Part shown: piece by piece, positions 1 through 7,940 of the stretch | Layout of the letters: every line of letters begins with the position of its first letter | How positions within the stretch are numbered: the first letter of the stretch is position 1 | Source: Ailanthus altissimus | Lineage: Eukaryota; Streptophyta; Magnoliopsida; Sapindales; Simaroubaceae | Direction: 5' to 3' | NCBI GenBank assembly: GCA_946807835.1 | Contig: OX327693.1 | Coordinates: 8,635,501-8,699,500, forward strand | Length of the DNA: 64,000 nt | The notes under the pieces: model-generated | Told to the model about the DNA's origin: nothing | Databases searched by the model: none | The model's input: only the letters and a program-made list of their open reading frames with translations | Position numbers and translations under genes: made by a program

Positions 1-238
1 ATGGAAGAACTAGGATATTCACACTTGAAAAAGACCATGAAATATAACACTTTTCGCTCCAAAACTCTGAATATATGTAATTATAACCCACAGGTACTCA
101 GGTATAACACTATTTGGGTTATATACCTAGAAGGATTTTGTCCCTTCTAGATGAGGTCTCTCTGCAATCCAAGCAAAAATCTTGGCGTTTTGCCTAAAAG
201 AACACCGACACAACACTCCCCCCGAGGGGGCCCGTTCT
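1..238 (+). promoter_or_regulatory. Endogenous pararetrovirus intergenic/leader region
   Basis: Non-coding stretch immediately upstream of the viral primer-binding site, where caulimovirids keep the pregenomic-RNA promoter and leader. A TATA-like string (ggttatatacc, about 118-128) is followed by a CT-rich tract. Two short internal repeats containing 'tataacac' occur at about 43-50 and 104-111, and a C6/G5 inverted repeat (about 218-230) sits just before the primer site. Promoter function is inferred from position only. The window edge cuts the upstream side. Confidence 0.4.
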
Positions 239-250
239 TGGTATCAAAGC
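239..250 (+). promoter_or_regulatory. Caulimovirid minus-strand primer-binding site (tRNA-Met)
   Basis: The 12-mer TGGTATCAAAGC matches the tRNA-iMet complementary consensus of plant pararetroviruses and many LTR elements (TGGTATCAGAGC) at 11 of 12 positions. By convention this marks nucleotide 1 of a caulimovirid genome. A short ORF begins 25 bases downstream, as in several genera of the family, so the site also fixes the orientation of the plus-strand viral block. Confidence 0.7.
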
Positions 251-274
251 CTACACTGTTTAAAAATACGTAAA

Positions 275-502
275 ATGTCTGAAAAATACACAAGAAAGAA
301 ATTACAGAGAGAAATCATAACACTTGCTATACAAAACGAAAAAGAGATACGTAAACAAATAGAAGGTTTGAAAAGATACTGGTCAACTATGGATGTCCAC
401 ATAGATTCTTCTTTAAAAGAAGAAATGCTTAATAATTTCGAAGAAATAGCTAGAAATCTTAATAAACTTAAAGAAAAAAACTCGAAATATTATGGCTATT
501 GA
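275..502 (+). CDS. Small viral ORF, 75 residues, charged helical protein
   Basis: First ATG after the primer-binding site; the frame is also open upstream to 182, but the ATG at 275 is preferred because it follows the primer site and begins the viral-like segment. The product is Lys/Glu-rich with no membrane segment and is probably helical. A 46-residue ORF at 5307 has a similar pattern (TRK, then EIR.QI..L), which suggests a real conserved viral protein. Position corresponds to the first small ORF of caulimoviruses and badnaviruses; function unknown. Confidence 0.55.
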   Translation: MSEKYTRKKLQREIITLAIQNEKEIRKQIEGLKRYWSTMDVHIDSSLKEEMLNNFEEIARNLNKLKEKNSKYYGY

Positions 503-525
503 ATCTGAAAAGAATAGATTTTAGA

Positions 526-639
526 ATGAATAGCATTGACTTGATATTTATACTCTCTCCTTTTGCACTAATAATATTTACACTTTTAGTAATAATTTCT
601 ATATTGTGTAACAAAGAAGAAGAATTAGACACAGAATAA
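526..639 (+). CDS. Tiny viral ORF, 37 residues, predicted membrane protein
   Basis: ATG at 526 opens a 37-codon frame. Residues about 6-28 are almost entirely Leu, Ile, Phe and Val, a plausible single transmembrane segment, followed by an acidic Glu-rich tail. It ends at TAA 637-639, one base before the next ATG at 641. I recognise no homologue. It is short enough to arise by chance, but its hydrophobic core, clean frame and tight spacing in a chain of ORFs support a real gene. Confidence 0.4.
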   Translation: MNSIDLIFILSPFALIIFTLLVIISILCNKEEELDTE

Positions 640-640
640 A

Positions 641-727
641 ATGTCTTTAGACCACACAGAATCCTCTAGTAAAAAACCAAGACTAGAAAAAGAAGAAAAT
701 ACTCTTTTAACACTTTTAATATCTTAA
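641..727 (+). CDS. Tiny viral ORF, 28 residues, basic N-terminal half
   Basis: ATG one base after the preceding stop. The product carries a KKPR basic cluster and a Leu-rich end. From about 700 to 864 a different frame stays open without an ATG and encodes a helical, Leu/Lys-rich stretch ending in TAA. The original gene may therefore have been longer and be frame-broken here, or this may be a genuine micro-ORF. Function unknown. Confidence 0.3.
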   Translation: MSLDHTESSSKKPRLEKEENTLLTLLIS

Positions 728-867
728 GGCATAGGTTCAACTTAATTTATGAATCTTTAGACGTATTGTGGAAAAAGATAAATCATACATTAGATAGACT
801 TATAGTTTTATTACAAGAAATAAATACTTTAAAGAATAATTTATGCTCACTGAAACATACTTAAAAT

Positions 868-1002
868 ATGATATATCAAGATTTAAAAACACTGCAAGGA
901 AGAATAATTACTTTAGAACAAGAAATAATGCCTTTAAACTTAACAGAAGACTTCTCCGAATTATTTAAAGATTTAGAACTAGAAATAATAACAAATCCAT
1001 GA
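868..1002 (+). CDS. Tiny viral ORF, 44 residues, acidic helical
   Basis: ATG at 868 lies four bases after the TAA of the open but ATG-less frame upstream. The Glu/Leu-rich product looks helical. Its TGA (1000-1002) overlaps the ATG (999-1001) of the next ORF in an ATGA arrangement, which is characteristic of compact genomes translated by termination-reinitiation. No recognised domain. Confidence 0.4.
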   Translation: MIYQDLKTLQGRIITLEQEIMPLNLTEDFSELFKDLELEIITNP

Positions 1003-1586
1003 AAAGATCAAACTCTCATCCAAAAGAATTTGAAAACTTACCTTTAGACAGAAAAATAGACTTATTAAGCATCAACTTACCATACTATCCTAAACCGACA
1101 GGAGTAGTTTGTAATTTTAAGCAAGGGCATAGTCATTTATATCACACTGAACATAAACAATTAAACTGTATAGTAGACATAATAATAAATTTTGTTGAAA
1201 ATTTAAAATCCCATTTTATAAACTTACACTCCAAAATATTAAAATTAGACACTAAGCTAGAAGAAATTGCTAGTCAAGTAAAAACTATTCATGATAATCA
1301 AGATTATATGAGGAATACTATAACCAACTCTAATGATAAAATAGAAAACATTTTACACCAAATAGAAAAATTTCCCTCTAGAAAGGACATTAGAGAATTC
1401 AAAGAATCAATTATACTTGCAGTAAAAGAAATGATAAATACTCCTAAAATGGTAGAAATAGAGACAAAGAGACTAATAGAAGAACAATATAGACTATTTC
1501 ATGAAGACGTAAAAGATGTTCTTAATACTACTGATAAAATTAAAGCTTATTTAGATCCTTCAAATCACACTGCCTCAGGACCATAA
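999..1586 (+). CDS. Viral ORF, 195 residues, coiled-coil rich
   Basis: Complete frame. The first third contains a Cys/His-bearing stretch. Residues about 60-185 are dominated by charged heptad-like sequence (repeated LDTKLEEI-type patterns), suggesting a long coiled coil. Caulimovirids encode small coiled-coil virion-associated proteins; this is a candidate by position and composition, not by sequence identity. One base separates its stop from the next ATG. Confidence 0.5.
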   Translation: MKRSNSHPKEFENLPLDRKIDLLSINLPYYPKPTGVVCNFKQGHSHLYHTEHKQLNCIVDIIINFVENLKSHFINLHSKILKLDTKLEEIASQVKTIHDNQDYMRNTITNSNDKIENILHQIEKFPSRKDIREFKESIILAVKEMINTPKMVEIETKRLIEEQYRLFHEDVKDVLNTTDKIKAYLDPSNHTASGP

Positions 1587-1587
1587 A

Positions 1588-2385
1588 ATGTGTACTTCTC
1601 AACAGAATCTTAATCTACACTGGAATGATATACTGTCACATGCACAAAAGAAAACTTCTCCTGAATTGCAAAAACTTTTAGGATTTATAACAAATACTGG
1701 AAGTTCTAATAATGATGCACTTACTATTGCTATTGGGAATTTCCATACTTCTTACTTATACCACATTGCAGAATACTTAATAAAACTTGATACAAAAATT
1801 GAAAAAATTCTTAAACTCTGTGAAGATCAGGAACACTCTTATATTGACCAAGTCACTAGAGAAAATACTAATATGGTTAAGCTAGAAAGAATGTTACACA
1901 GTATACACAGTAAACAAAAGGAAAAAGAATTAGCTAAAGCTATAGAAAAGGTAGAACTACCCCCTCCTACACATGATATGATTGAAGGTGATTTTGATAA
2001 CCAACACTTTTGGATACCCATTAGTATACTTAATCCTCAAACTTCTACTTTTTTACCATCTGCTCCGCCAGAACCAATTCTAGAACCTACTATTCAAGAC
2101 TACACTAGACAATTAAACCAAACCTGGTTAGATGAACTCTCTTCCACTGTAAAAATGGAACCTGGGATACTAGAACAAATAATGTCCAATATGGAAACCA
2201 AGACTAAAGCCCAAAAGCCCTCTTTCCTAGGAAAAATAAGAGACCAATTGAAAAATCATTTAACACCAACAATACCTCAGATGATACTAACACCTGTAAT
2301 AATGGCAGCCCAGCAATACATGAGTTGGTACTTAAGTGAAAATACAGGAATGATGCCTTATGGATCACACCATTACCCTACATAA
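1588..2385 (+). CDS. Viral ORF, 265 residues, coiled coil plus proline-rich middle
   Basis: Complete frame starting one base after the previous stop. Residues about 75-125 include the same 'KLDTKIEKI' style as the preceding ORF, hinting that the two genes are paralogous or share an oligomerisation module. A Pro-rich region follows (about 130-175), then a C-terminal segment with aromatic and methionine residues. No recognised enzyme motif. Located just before the movement protein, so probably a structural or accessory viral protein. Confidence 0.5.
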   Translation: MCTSQQNLNLHWNDILSHAQKKTSPELQKLLGFITNTGSSNNDALTIAIGNFHTSYLYHIAEYLIKLDTKIEKILKLCEDQEHSYIDQVTRENTNMVKLERMLHSIHSKQKEKELAKAIEKVELPPPTHDMIEGDFDNQHFWIPISILNPQTSTFLPSAPPEPILEPTIQDYTRQLNQTWLDELSSTVKMEPGILEQIMSNMETKTKAQKPSFLGKIRDQLKNHLTPTIPQMILTPVIMAAQQYMSWYLSENTGMMPYGSHHYPT

Positions 2386-2414
2386 CCTGTTAATTAATAT
2401 AATCCATTAATACT

Positions 2415-3392
2415 ATGAGTTTATTCCAACCTTCTGGATCTCAAACTAATACACTTGCAAGACCCTTTACTGGTAGCTCACACAGGATAAATGAAACACC
2501 AACTAGACAGAATACTGGCATACTTAGTAGATTTTTCCGAGGATCGTCTTCCACTGGTAACAAAGAAGCAGAGTTAGACGAAATCATAGACATTAACCAA
2601 GACATTGAAACTTTCAGAAATAATCACCCTGCTCTGTTAATCCCAAAGAAATTATACTCTACTGGTACCTTTGAGAGAAATATTGGATTAAGAAAGTCAT
2701 ACAAAGAAGTTACACTAAGGATGAATGATTCAAACACTGTTAAAATACCTATTGTTAATAAACAAGTAATTAGAGACTTAAAACACGATCACAAATATAA
2801 GTTATACCACATGGGATTAATAATGATTGGAGTACAAGGTCTAGTTAGGAAAAACACTGGCGGAAGAATATTAATTACAATACTACATGAAGGATGGATA
2901 AATGATATGGAGAAAGCTGAAATAGCTTCTTTAGAAGTAGACTTGAGTGAAAATATGGCACTAGCATACTATGCGCCATCTATACTAATGTCTGTGGGAG
3001 ACATGGATAAAATAGTAATAGGAATACAATCCAAAGGATTTGAAAATTATACTAAGGATAATGTACACTTATGTATTGGTAGTATAGGCAGAGCAATGAA
3101 TAACTACCAAATGGCTTATAAACTTAATTTAGATAATTACAAACACTACTTAGCCTCTAAACACTTAAAACTTATTGAAGCAAAGAAATATGACCCTTTT
3201 ACTTTTGCAGGAAGAGAATGGGATTTATCTAAGTTTAAAGTAACTGATAATACACTTTATGTACCCTCTCAGAGAATATCTTATACAGATGCTGATGGAA
3301 GACAATGCTTGAGGTTTTCAGACTACAATAAACTACCTATAAATGATCCCATCAATGAAGAAGATTCTGATACTCAATCCATACTGTCTTAA
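2415..3392 (+). CDS. Caulimovirid movement protein (30K superfamily), complete
   Basis: A 325-residue frame. The central part (about residues 95-235) has the look of caulimovirid/badnavirus movement proteins: 'LIMIGVQGLVRK', an acidic-hydrophobic 'SLEVDLSENMALAYYAP' stretch and 'IVIGIQSKGFENYT'. Such proteins modify plasmodesmata for cell-to-cell spread. The Ser/Thr-rich N-terminus and acidic tail are variable. It is notable that the protein is a separate ORF rather than the N-terminus of a polyprotein as in badnaviruses. A second, diverged copy of the core lies at 7516-7940. The frame is intact although the locus is endogenous. Confidence 0.8.
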   Translation: MSLFQPSGSQTNTLARPFTGSSHRINETPTRQNTGILSRFFRGSSSTGNKEAELDEIIDINQDIETFRNNHPALLIPKKLYSTGTFERNIGLRKSYKEVTLRMNDSNTVKIPIVNKQVIRDLKHDHKYKLYHMGLIMIGVQGLVRKNTGGRILITILHEGWINDMEKAEIASLEVDLSENMALAYYAPSILMSVGDMDKIVIGIQSKGFENYTKDNVHLCIGSIGRAMNNYQMAYKLNLDNYKHYLASKHLKLIEAKKYDPFTFAGREWDLSKFKVTDNTLYVPSQRISYTDADGRQCLRFSDYNKLPINDPINEEDSDTQSILS

Positions 3393-3395
3393 GAA

Positions 3396-3995
3396 ATGAG
3401 TGAGAATAGACAAACGTTATTCTCAATGAAAGACTTAAAACCCTTAAGTGAATTGACTAGAGCAACACAGGTTATCGGAATACCTCCTCCTCAAAATATC
3501 CAAGAATACTTGCACCCTAAAGAAACTTTTAGTATACTTCTCCCAAGAGAAAAATTCTCCAAAGAAGAACCAACACTTTCTTTTCTTAGAAAGATAGAAC
3601 AAAAACACAAGGGATCTAAGTTAGGATCTAAAGAATACTTGGGCTATGATGAAAACTTTAATATAATACTATTAAGAGACAATGAACACTTAGGACCCAC
3701 ACAGACTTCAACAAACCCTGTTTATAATACTTCTTTGGATTCTACTAGGCTAGAAACTATAGAACAACATTTAAGACTCCTTTCTATTGCTCAAGAAACT
3801 ATATCCAAAGGACAATTACAAGTTTTAGAACTGATAAACCAAAATTTTAGTACATTAGTTAATCAGAATACAGAATTAATAAGACTTATAAAAATGCAAG
3901 AACCTTCTACTAGCCTTCAAGCTGAAGCAGTAATTGCTCATACTCTCAATTGGCACATAAATTTCTCTTTTCTTGCTATCCTGAGTGAGGTGTAA
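3396..3995 (+). CDS. Viral ORF after movement protein, 3' end replaced by non-viral DNA
   Basis: The frame opens four bases after the movement-protein stop. Residues about 1-95 are charged and proline-containing; residues about 105-168 form Leu/Ile/Gln heptads, a likely coiled coil, compatible with a virion-associated or aphid-factor-like role, or with the start of a capsid polyprotein. From about 3920 the composition changes to hydrophobic sequence unlike the rest, and the reverse-oriented viral block begins near 4150. I infer that the viral gene is truncated near 3920 and the final residues are junction sequence. Confidence 0.45.
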   Translation: MSENRQTLFSMKDLKPLSELTRATQVIGIPPPQNIQEYLHPKETFSILLPREKFSKEEPTLSFLRKIEQKHKGSKLGSKEYLGYDENFNIILLRDNEHLGPTQTSTNPVYNTSLDSTRLETIEQHLRLLSIAQETISKGQLQVLELINQNFSTLVNQNTELIRLIKMQEPSTSLQAEAVIAHTLNWHINFSFLAILSEV

Positions 3996-4160
3996 TGGTT
4001 TTCAAGAGGCTATTTATAGGAGGGAAATGGTTTCAAATAAACGGTATAGAATGAAGATGCCATTTTTATGGTGTGGATTAAAAGTATGAGAATTTTTATT
4101 TTTGTGGGGTATCATCATGAGCAACTATATTGAGTATAAATCCATTGGCAGAAGTAGGTA
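3996..4160. other. Junction filler between oppositely oriented viral blocks
   Basis: About 165-230 bases without viral-like coding potential on either strand separate the plus-strand block from the minus-strand coat-protein block. I see no inverted or direct repeat at the edges and no recognisable host gene. It is probably filler created during integration or rearrangement. Confidence 0.4.
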
Positions 4161-5232
4161 TTAATGGTCCATAAGTCTCATGAGTTTGTGGTTTTCCTTT
4201 TGCACTATAAAAAGTCTTTCTCTATCTTGATCATGATTATAATTAGTATATGGTTGTCTAGGTTTTCTCCAATCTTGGGTTGATTGCCAAGTGTTATTTT
4301 GTTGTGTAGAGGTAGAGGGGCCAGTATTATCATCAGCCATAGCTAATATTGGTATTTCAGATTCCTCAGTTTCACTACTTCCTTGTGACAATGTTTCTTC
4401 ATTTTCTTCGAGTATAGTATTTTCTAACATAGTATTTACTAAAGCTATATTAGTATCTAATGGTACTAATTCTGGAATATGACAACTACACGAAGGACCA
4501 CACAATAGTATTTTCTAGAGTGTTTGGTTTAGTAGTATGGAATGAAGGATTATTACAATATATACAGGATTCAAGGAAACAATTTTGACATTGGAGACGT
4601 TTACTAATATCGGGATATAATTTACATTTGTAACAGTATATATTTTCACTTCCATTTTGGGGAATCCAAGTATGTATACAGGTTTCTTGTAAAGGAGTTA
4701 ACACCTTAGTTGACATTTAAGTACTTAAGTTGTACACTGATTTCATCTATTCTAGTAGTATCAAAATTTCCTGTTTCAGGAAGGAAAGTGTATTCTTGTG
4801 TAATATCATTCACTAATGTGAGGTCTTCTTCATTAGTATTTGATAGTACAATTTCTTGTGTTTCTATTTCTCCTATAGAGTATATGATTTCTGAACCCGA
4901 GATTTCTTTGTCTATGTCTATGACATCAAATTGAACAGTATTTATGAGCATTGCTCATTTATCCCATGTATTATTTCTTTTTGGACATTGTGTAGCCATG
5001 TGACCTACTTCGCCACAAGTAAAACATTTGAGTGTAGATTGATATCTCCTATCTGGATAATATCGTCTGACATGTCTATCTTTGTGTAAAAATGGGGGTT
5101 TTTGTGTAGACCTTCCGAGGAAATATTTCTTTGGCTTATAATTATGAGGAATATAATTTTGGTTTTGTGGAAGTTGGTGTTGATGATTTTGTTGTGGAAG
5201 TTTGTGGCTTTCAAGAAAAGTTTCAGATGATC
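4161..5232 (-). pseudogene. Caulimovirid coat-protein C-terminal region, broken
   Basis: Read on the minus strand from about 5232: a Gln/Asn-rich then Arg-rich basic stretch, then a CCHC zinc knuckle (C-x2-C-x4-H-x4-C, 'CFTCGEVGHMATQC') at about 4987-5028, then an in-frame TGA at 4964-4966. The same frame continues to about 4706. A second cysteine motif follows in another frame at about 4540-4640 with the exact spacing C-x2-C-x11-C-x2-C-x4-C-x2-C, the signature of badnavirus and tungrovirus coat-protein regions. A third frame continues to 4161. One stop and two frame changes make it non-coding as it stands. Orientation is opposite to the block before it. Confidence 0.7.
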
Positions 5233-5447
5233 AACAACTATCAAGAAGAGTTCAAGAACCAGCATTTCTAAGTAGAAGAACTTAACGAAGAAGATCTATA
5301 TTAAAAATGAAAATTGAAACAAGAAAACAGTTTTTCAGACGATTACTTAATTATGTAATAGAAGATAAACGTGAAATAAGAGATCAAATTAATCAACTCC
5401 ATATAGTTAATGAATTATCATTACTTAACCCCATGAAAGGAGGTTAA
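5215..5447 (+). pseudogene. Second copy of the first viral small ORF plus upstream coding tail
   Basis: An ATG at 5307 opens a 46-codon frame ending at 5447 whose pattern (TRK, then EIR.QI..L) resembles the ORF at 275-502 without being identical, indicating a related but distinct virus or an old duplicate. The same frame upstream (about 5215-5280) encodes a Ser/Arg-rich tail ending in TAA, possibly the end of another viral gene. It lies head-to-head with the coat-protein fragment. The 75-residue form at 275 is longer, so this copy is probably truncated at the junction near 5448. Confidence 0.4.
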
Positions 5448-5569
5448 GCATGGTCTCCAAAGTGCCACCGTGATGCCACACTTGTCAGGCAACAATGCCC
5501 ACTGGCCCTTGCTTGGTGCGCGCGGGCTGCCCCCCATGCTGCCAAGCCAAGGCCAAATCCTCTCGAAAG
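5448..5569. other. GC-rich segment at the duplication/virus junction
   Basis: About 120 bases with strikingly high GC (runs such as gcgcgcgggctgcccccc) between viral sequence and the point where similarity to the intact ARI8-like locus begins (about 5570). No ORF, repeat or RNA is recognised. It resembles neither neighbour and may be filler or a scrap of another element. Confidence 0.4.
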
Positions 5570-6942
5570 ACATTACTATCAATTATATTTAGCTTAAGAA
5601 GAAGCTTACCAGAAAAATTCAAATTTACAAGGCGGTGAGCATGTCATGTGCATACACCTTGATTTTTCTCAATTGGTCACTTGCACTTCGGACAAGGCTT
5701 AGAATTGGCTATAATCCTGAAGGTTATCACATTCATGATTAGCACAGCGTAAGAAAAGCAAAACATCAACATAATAAGCCCACTATATCTCATTAAAGTG
5801 CCATAATAAGTAGACAATCTGAGATCTCCATTTAAAGAATTTCTACAGCATTTCCTTGATTATCTCCAACCAAGCTTGCATACAGAAAACAGCATATATC
5901 CTATCTAATTCAAAGCAATTAGCAGGAGATCTGTTTCAAATTTTCTGCCGTCAGGCAGGACAAACCAAAGAAAAACAAAGACGATAAAAAAAAGAAATCA
6001 TTTAACTAGGTCAACATTGGGACACAATTAAGTCTTCCTTGCACATGGGGCATGGCCCAAAAAATCTCACCAAAGGATGCAGCAAAAGGCCAGCAATCAT
6101 TTGGGGGGAAAAACATCATAGCATCTAAAAGATACATCCAGAAAGCATATTCACAAGCAACACAGAATTCTAAATGCATAAAAATATAGTTCATATTTTC
6201 ATACTCAGCGCAGTTCTTCGAGTTCCACTTTGCCACGGTGTCACAGTCCACTGGGCGGTGAGGTTCTTCAGTGCACTGCAGTTCAGATTCAATAGAGATT
6301 ATTGATCCAGTCTAACAAAAAGTTTATAATTCTTAACAAATGTATCATAATAGTTTCGGAAAGCGAAACATACATTCCAGCAAAAGCCGTGCATATGCAT
6401 GAAACATCAAAACTTCCACTTCCAGCAGCAAAATCAATTGCATAATCACACCAAGAGCAGGACACCACTTGGTCTAGCAATAAACAGAAGAACAAGAGTA
6501 AGAACTACAACACTAAAAATTGCAGCATTCATGGAAGTAAGCAAATTGTCTAATCTTTTAGGTGAGAAAGGTACACAAAGTCAGGTGCAGCACTCAAGAT
6601 AGTACAATCTCATGCAGAGAACAAAAATACAAAAATAACATTCAATTCACTTTCCAATCTAAAGTAATAATACAAAATAGTAACACTTGGTTCATGCTCC
6701 ATATGAAATATTCATGATCATCCAGAACTTAAATGTATATTAGCATTCACTATACCACAGATCAGACACAGACATTAACACAGTGCTAAGATTATTCAAT
6801 TAGGGAATGCTATGTGAAAATCAATATAACTGTGTATTAATGCATCAACATCTGCATTAATTGGATATAACTCCATACAGTAAAAATTAAGATCATATAA
6901 ATTAAACAGTTGGAAGAGAAAAAGGGTTAACCTTTTGTACTT

Positions 6943-7311
6943 TGACCCGATAAGAACTAGATGTAGCTTCGATTTTAAAAAGTAGAACTCATGCAAGTTT
7001 AAGAGATATACCAATAGACTCTTGGCAGTTAATCGTCAATATAAAAATTTCTGTTTATCTGTCTTCTAAGGGATACGAATGGACAGTTTTTGTTTCGGAT
7101 GAATTTTCCAAAGAGAAGTGGATCAACAATCCATGCTCCGAAATTGGATGCTTTTAAGGCTATACTTTTTGGGATAGTTTCTGCAGGGCATTTAGCCGAA
7201 TTGCTTGGGATTTCTCTAGGTAGGTCAATATATTCTGATAGTATTTGGGCTACAGGGTGTTGGATTAATTTGGTTATCTTGGATACATATCTATTAACCA
7301 GATATTCAAAG
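6943..7311. other. Unassigned segment inside the pseudogene intron
   Basis: Similarity to the intact ARI8-like intron stops near 6943. The segment has overlapping open frames on both strands (7090-7317 plus, 7029-7370 minus) with no motif I recognise; neither looks convincingly coding. It abuts the viral fragment that follows and could be decayed viral or transposon sequence. Confidence 0.3.
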
Positions 7312-7555
7312 AAATAAGTGGTAGTATAGATATTTTGGATCCTGGTTTCAAAACTGTGATACTGATTCACATGTTTCTTTGAATATCCTACAAAGAAGCA
7401 ACTTTAAAAATAAATGACCAACAAGCAATGAAAATAAGTGGTAGTATAGATATTTTGGATCCTGGTTTCAAAACTGTGATACTGATTCACATGTTTCTTT
7501 GAATATCCTACAAAGAAGCAACTTTAAAAATAAATGACCAACAAGCAATGAAAAT
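7312..7555 (+). repeat. Perfect tandem duplication, period 120 bp
   Basis: Bases 7312-7435 and 7432-7555 are identical over 124 positions, overlapping by four (aaat), giving an exact 120-base period. The second copy leads directly into the movement-protein fragment. Perfect identity in a decayed setting implies a recent local duplication, or possibly an assembly artefact. Confidence 0.9.
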
Positions 7556-7940
7556 TCCCTTAGTTAACAAAAGTGTAATCCAACAATTAAAAGCCAATGA
7601 TAAATATAAGTTATACCATCTAGGCTTAATAATGATAGGTGTCCAATCATTAGTAAGAAAAGGAGTAGCCGGAAAAATCCTTTTGAGTATCCTTGATTTA
7701 GGTTGGCAATCCGATATGGAAAAAGCCAAAATAGCCTCCATAGAACTAGATTTAACCGAAGGAATGGGATTATGTTATTTCACTCCATCCCTCCTCATGT
7801 CCGTAAAAGATATGGATAAAATAGTCATAGGAATCCAAACCAAAGGATTTGAAAATTATACAAAGGATTATATCCACCTTTGCATTGGTAGCATAGGCCG
7901 AGCAATGAATAAAAAATATTATTATGAACAATTTGAATGA
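7516..7940 (+). pseudogene. Second caulimovirid movement-protein fragment
   Basis: From 'SYKEATL' (inside the repeat) through a frame starting ATG 7548 to TGA 7938-7940, this encodes the core of a movement protein with the same landmarks as the one at 2415-3392 ('LIMIGVQSLVRK', 'MDKIVIGIQTKGFENYT', 'HLCIGSIGRAMN') but many substitutions, so it derives from a related yet different virus. The N-terminus is missing (an in-frame stop lies just upstream of SYKE) and the C-terminus is lost after the GRAMN motif. It sits inside the ARI8 pseudogene intron. Confidence 0.75.

Noticed and set aside
5005..5265. 86-codon minus-strand ORF
   Set aside because: Frame shadow: the capsid reading with the zinc knuckle is in a different frame of the same strand.
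7029..7370. 113-codon minus-strand ORF and overlapping plus ORF
   Set aside because: No motif recognised, and they overlap each other and the tandem duplication; kept only as an unassigned segment.
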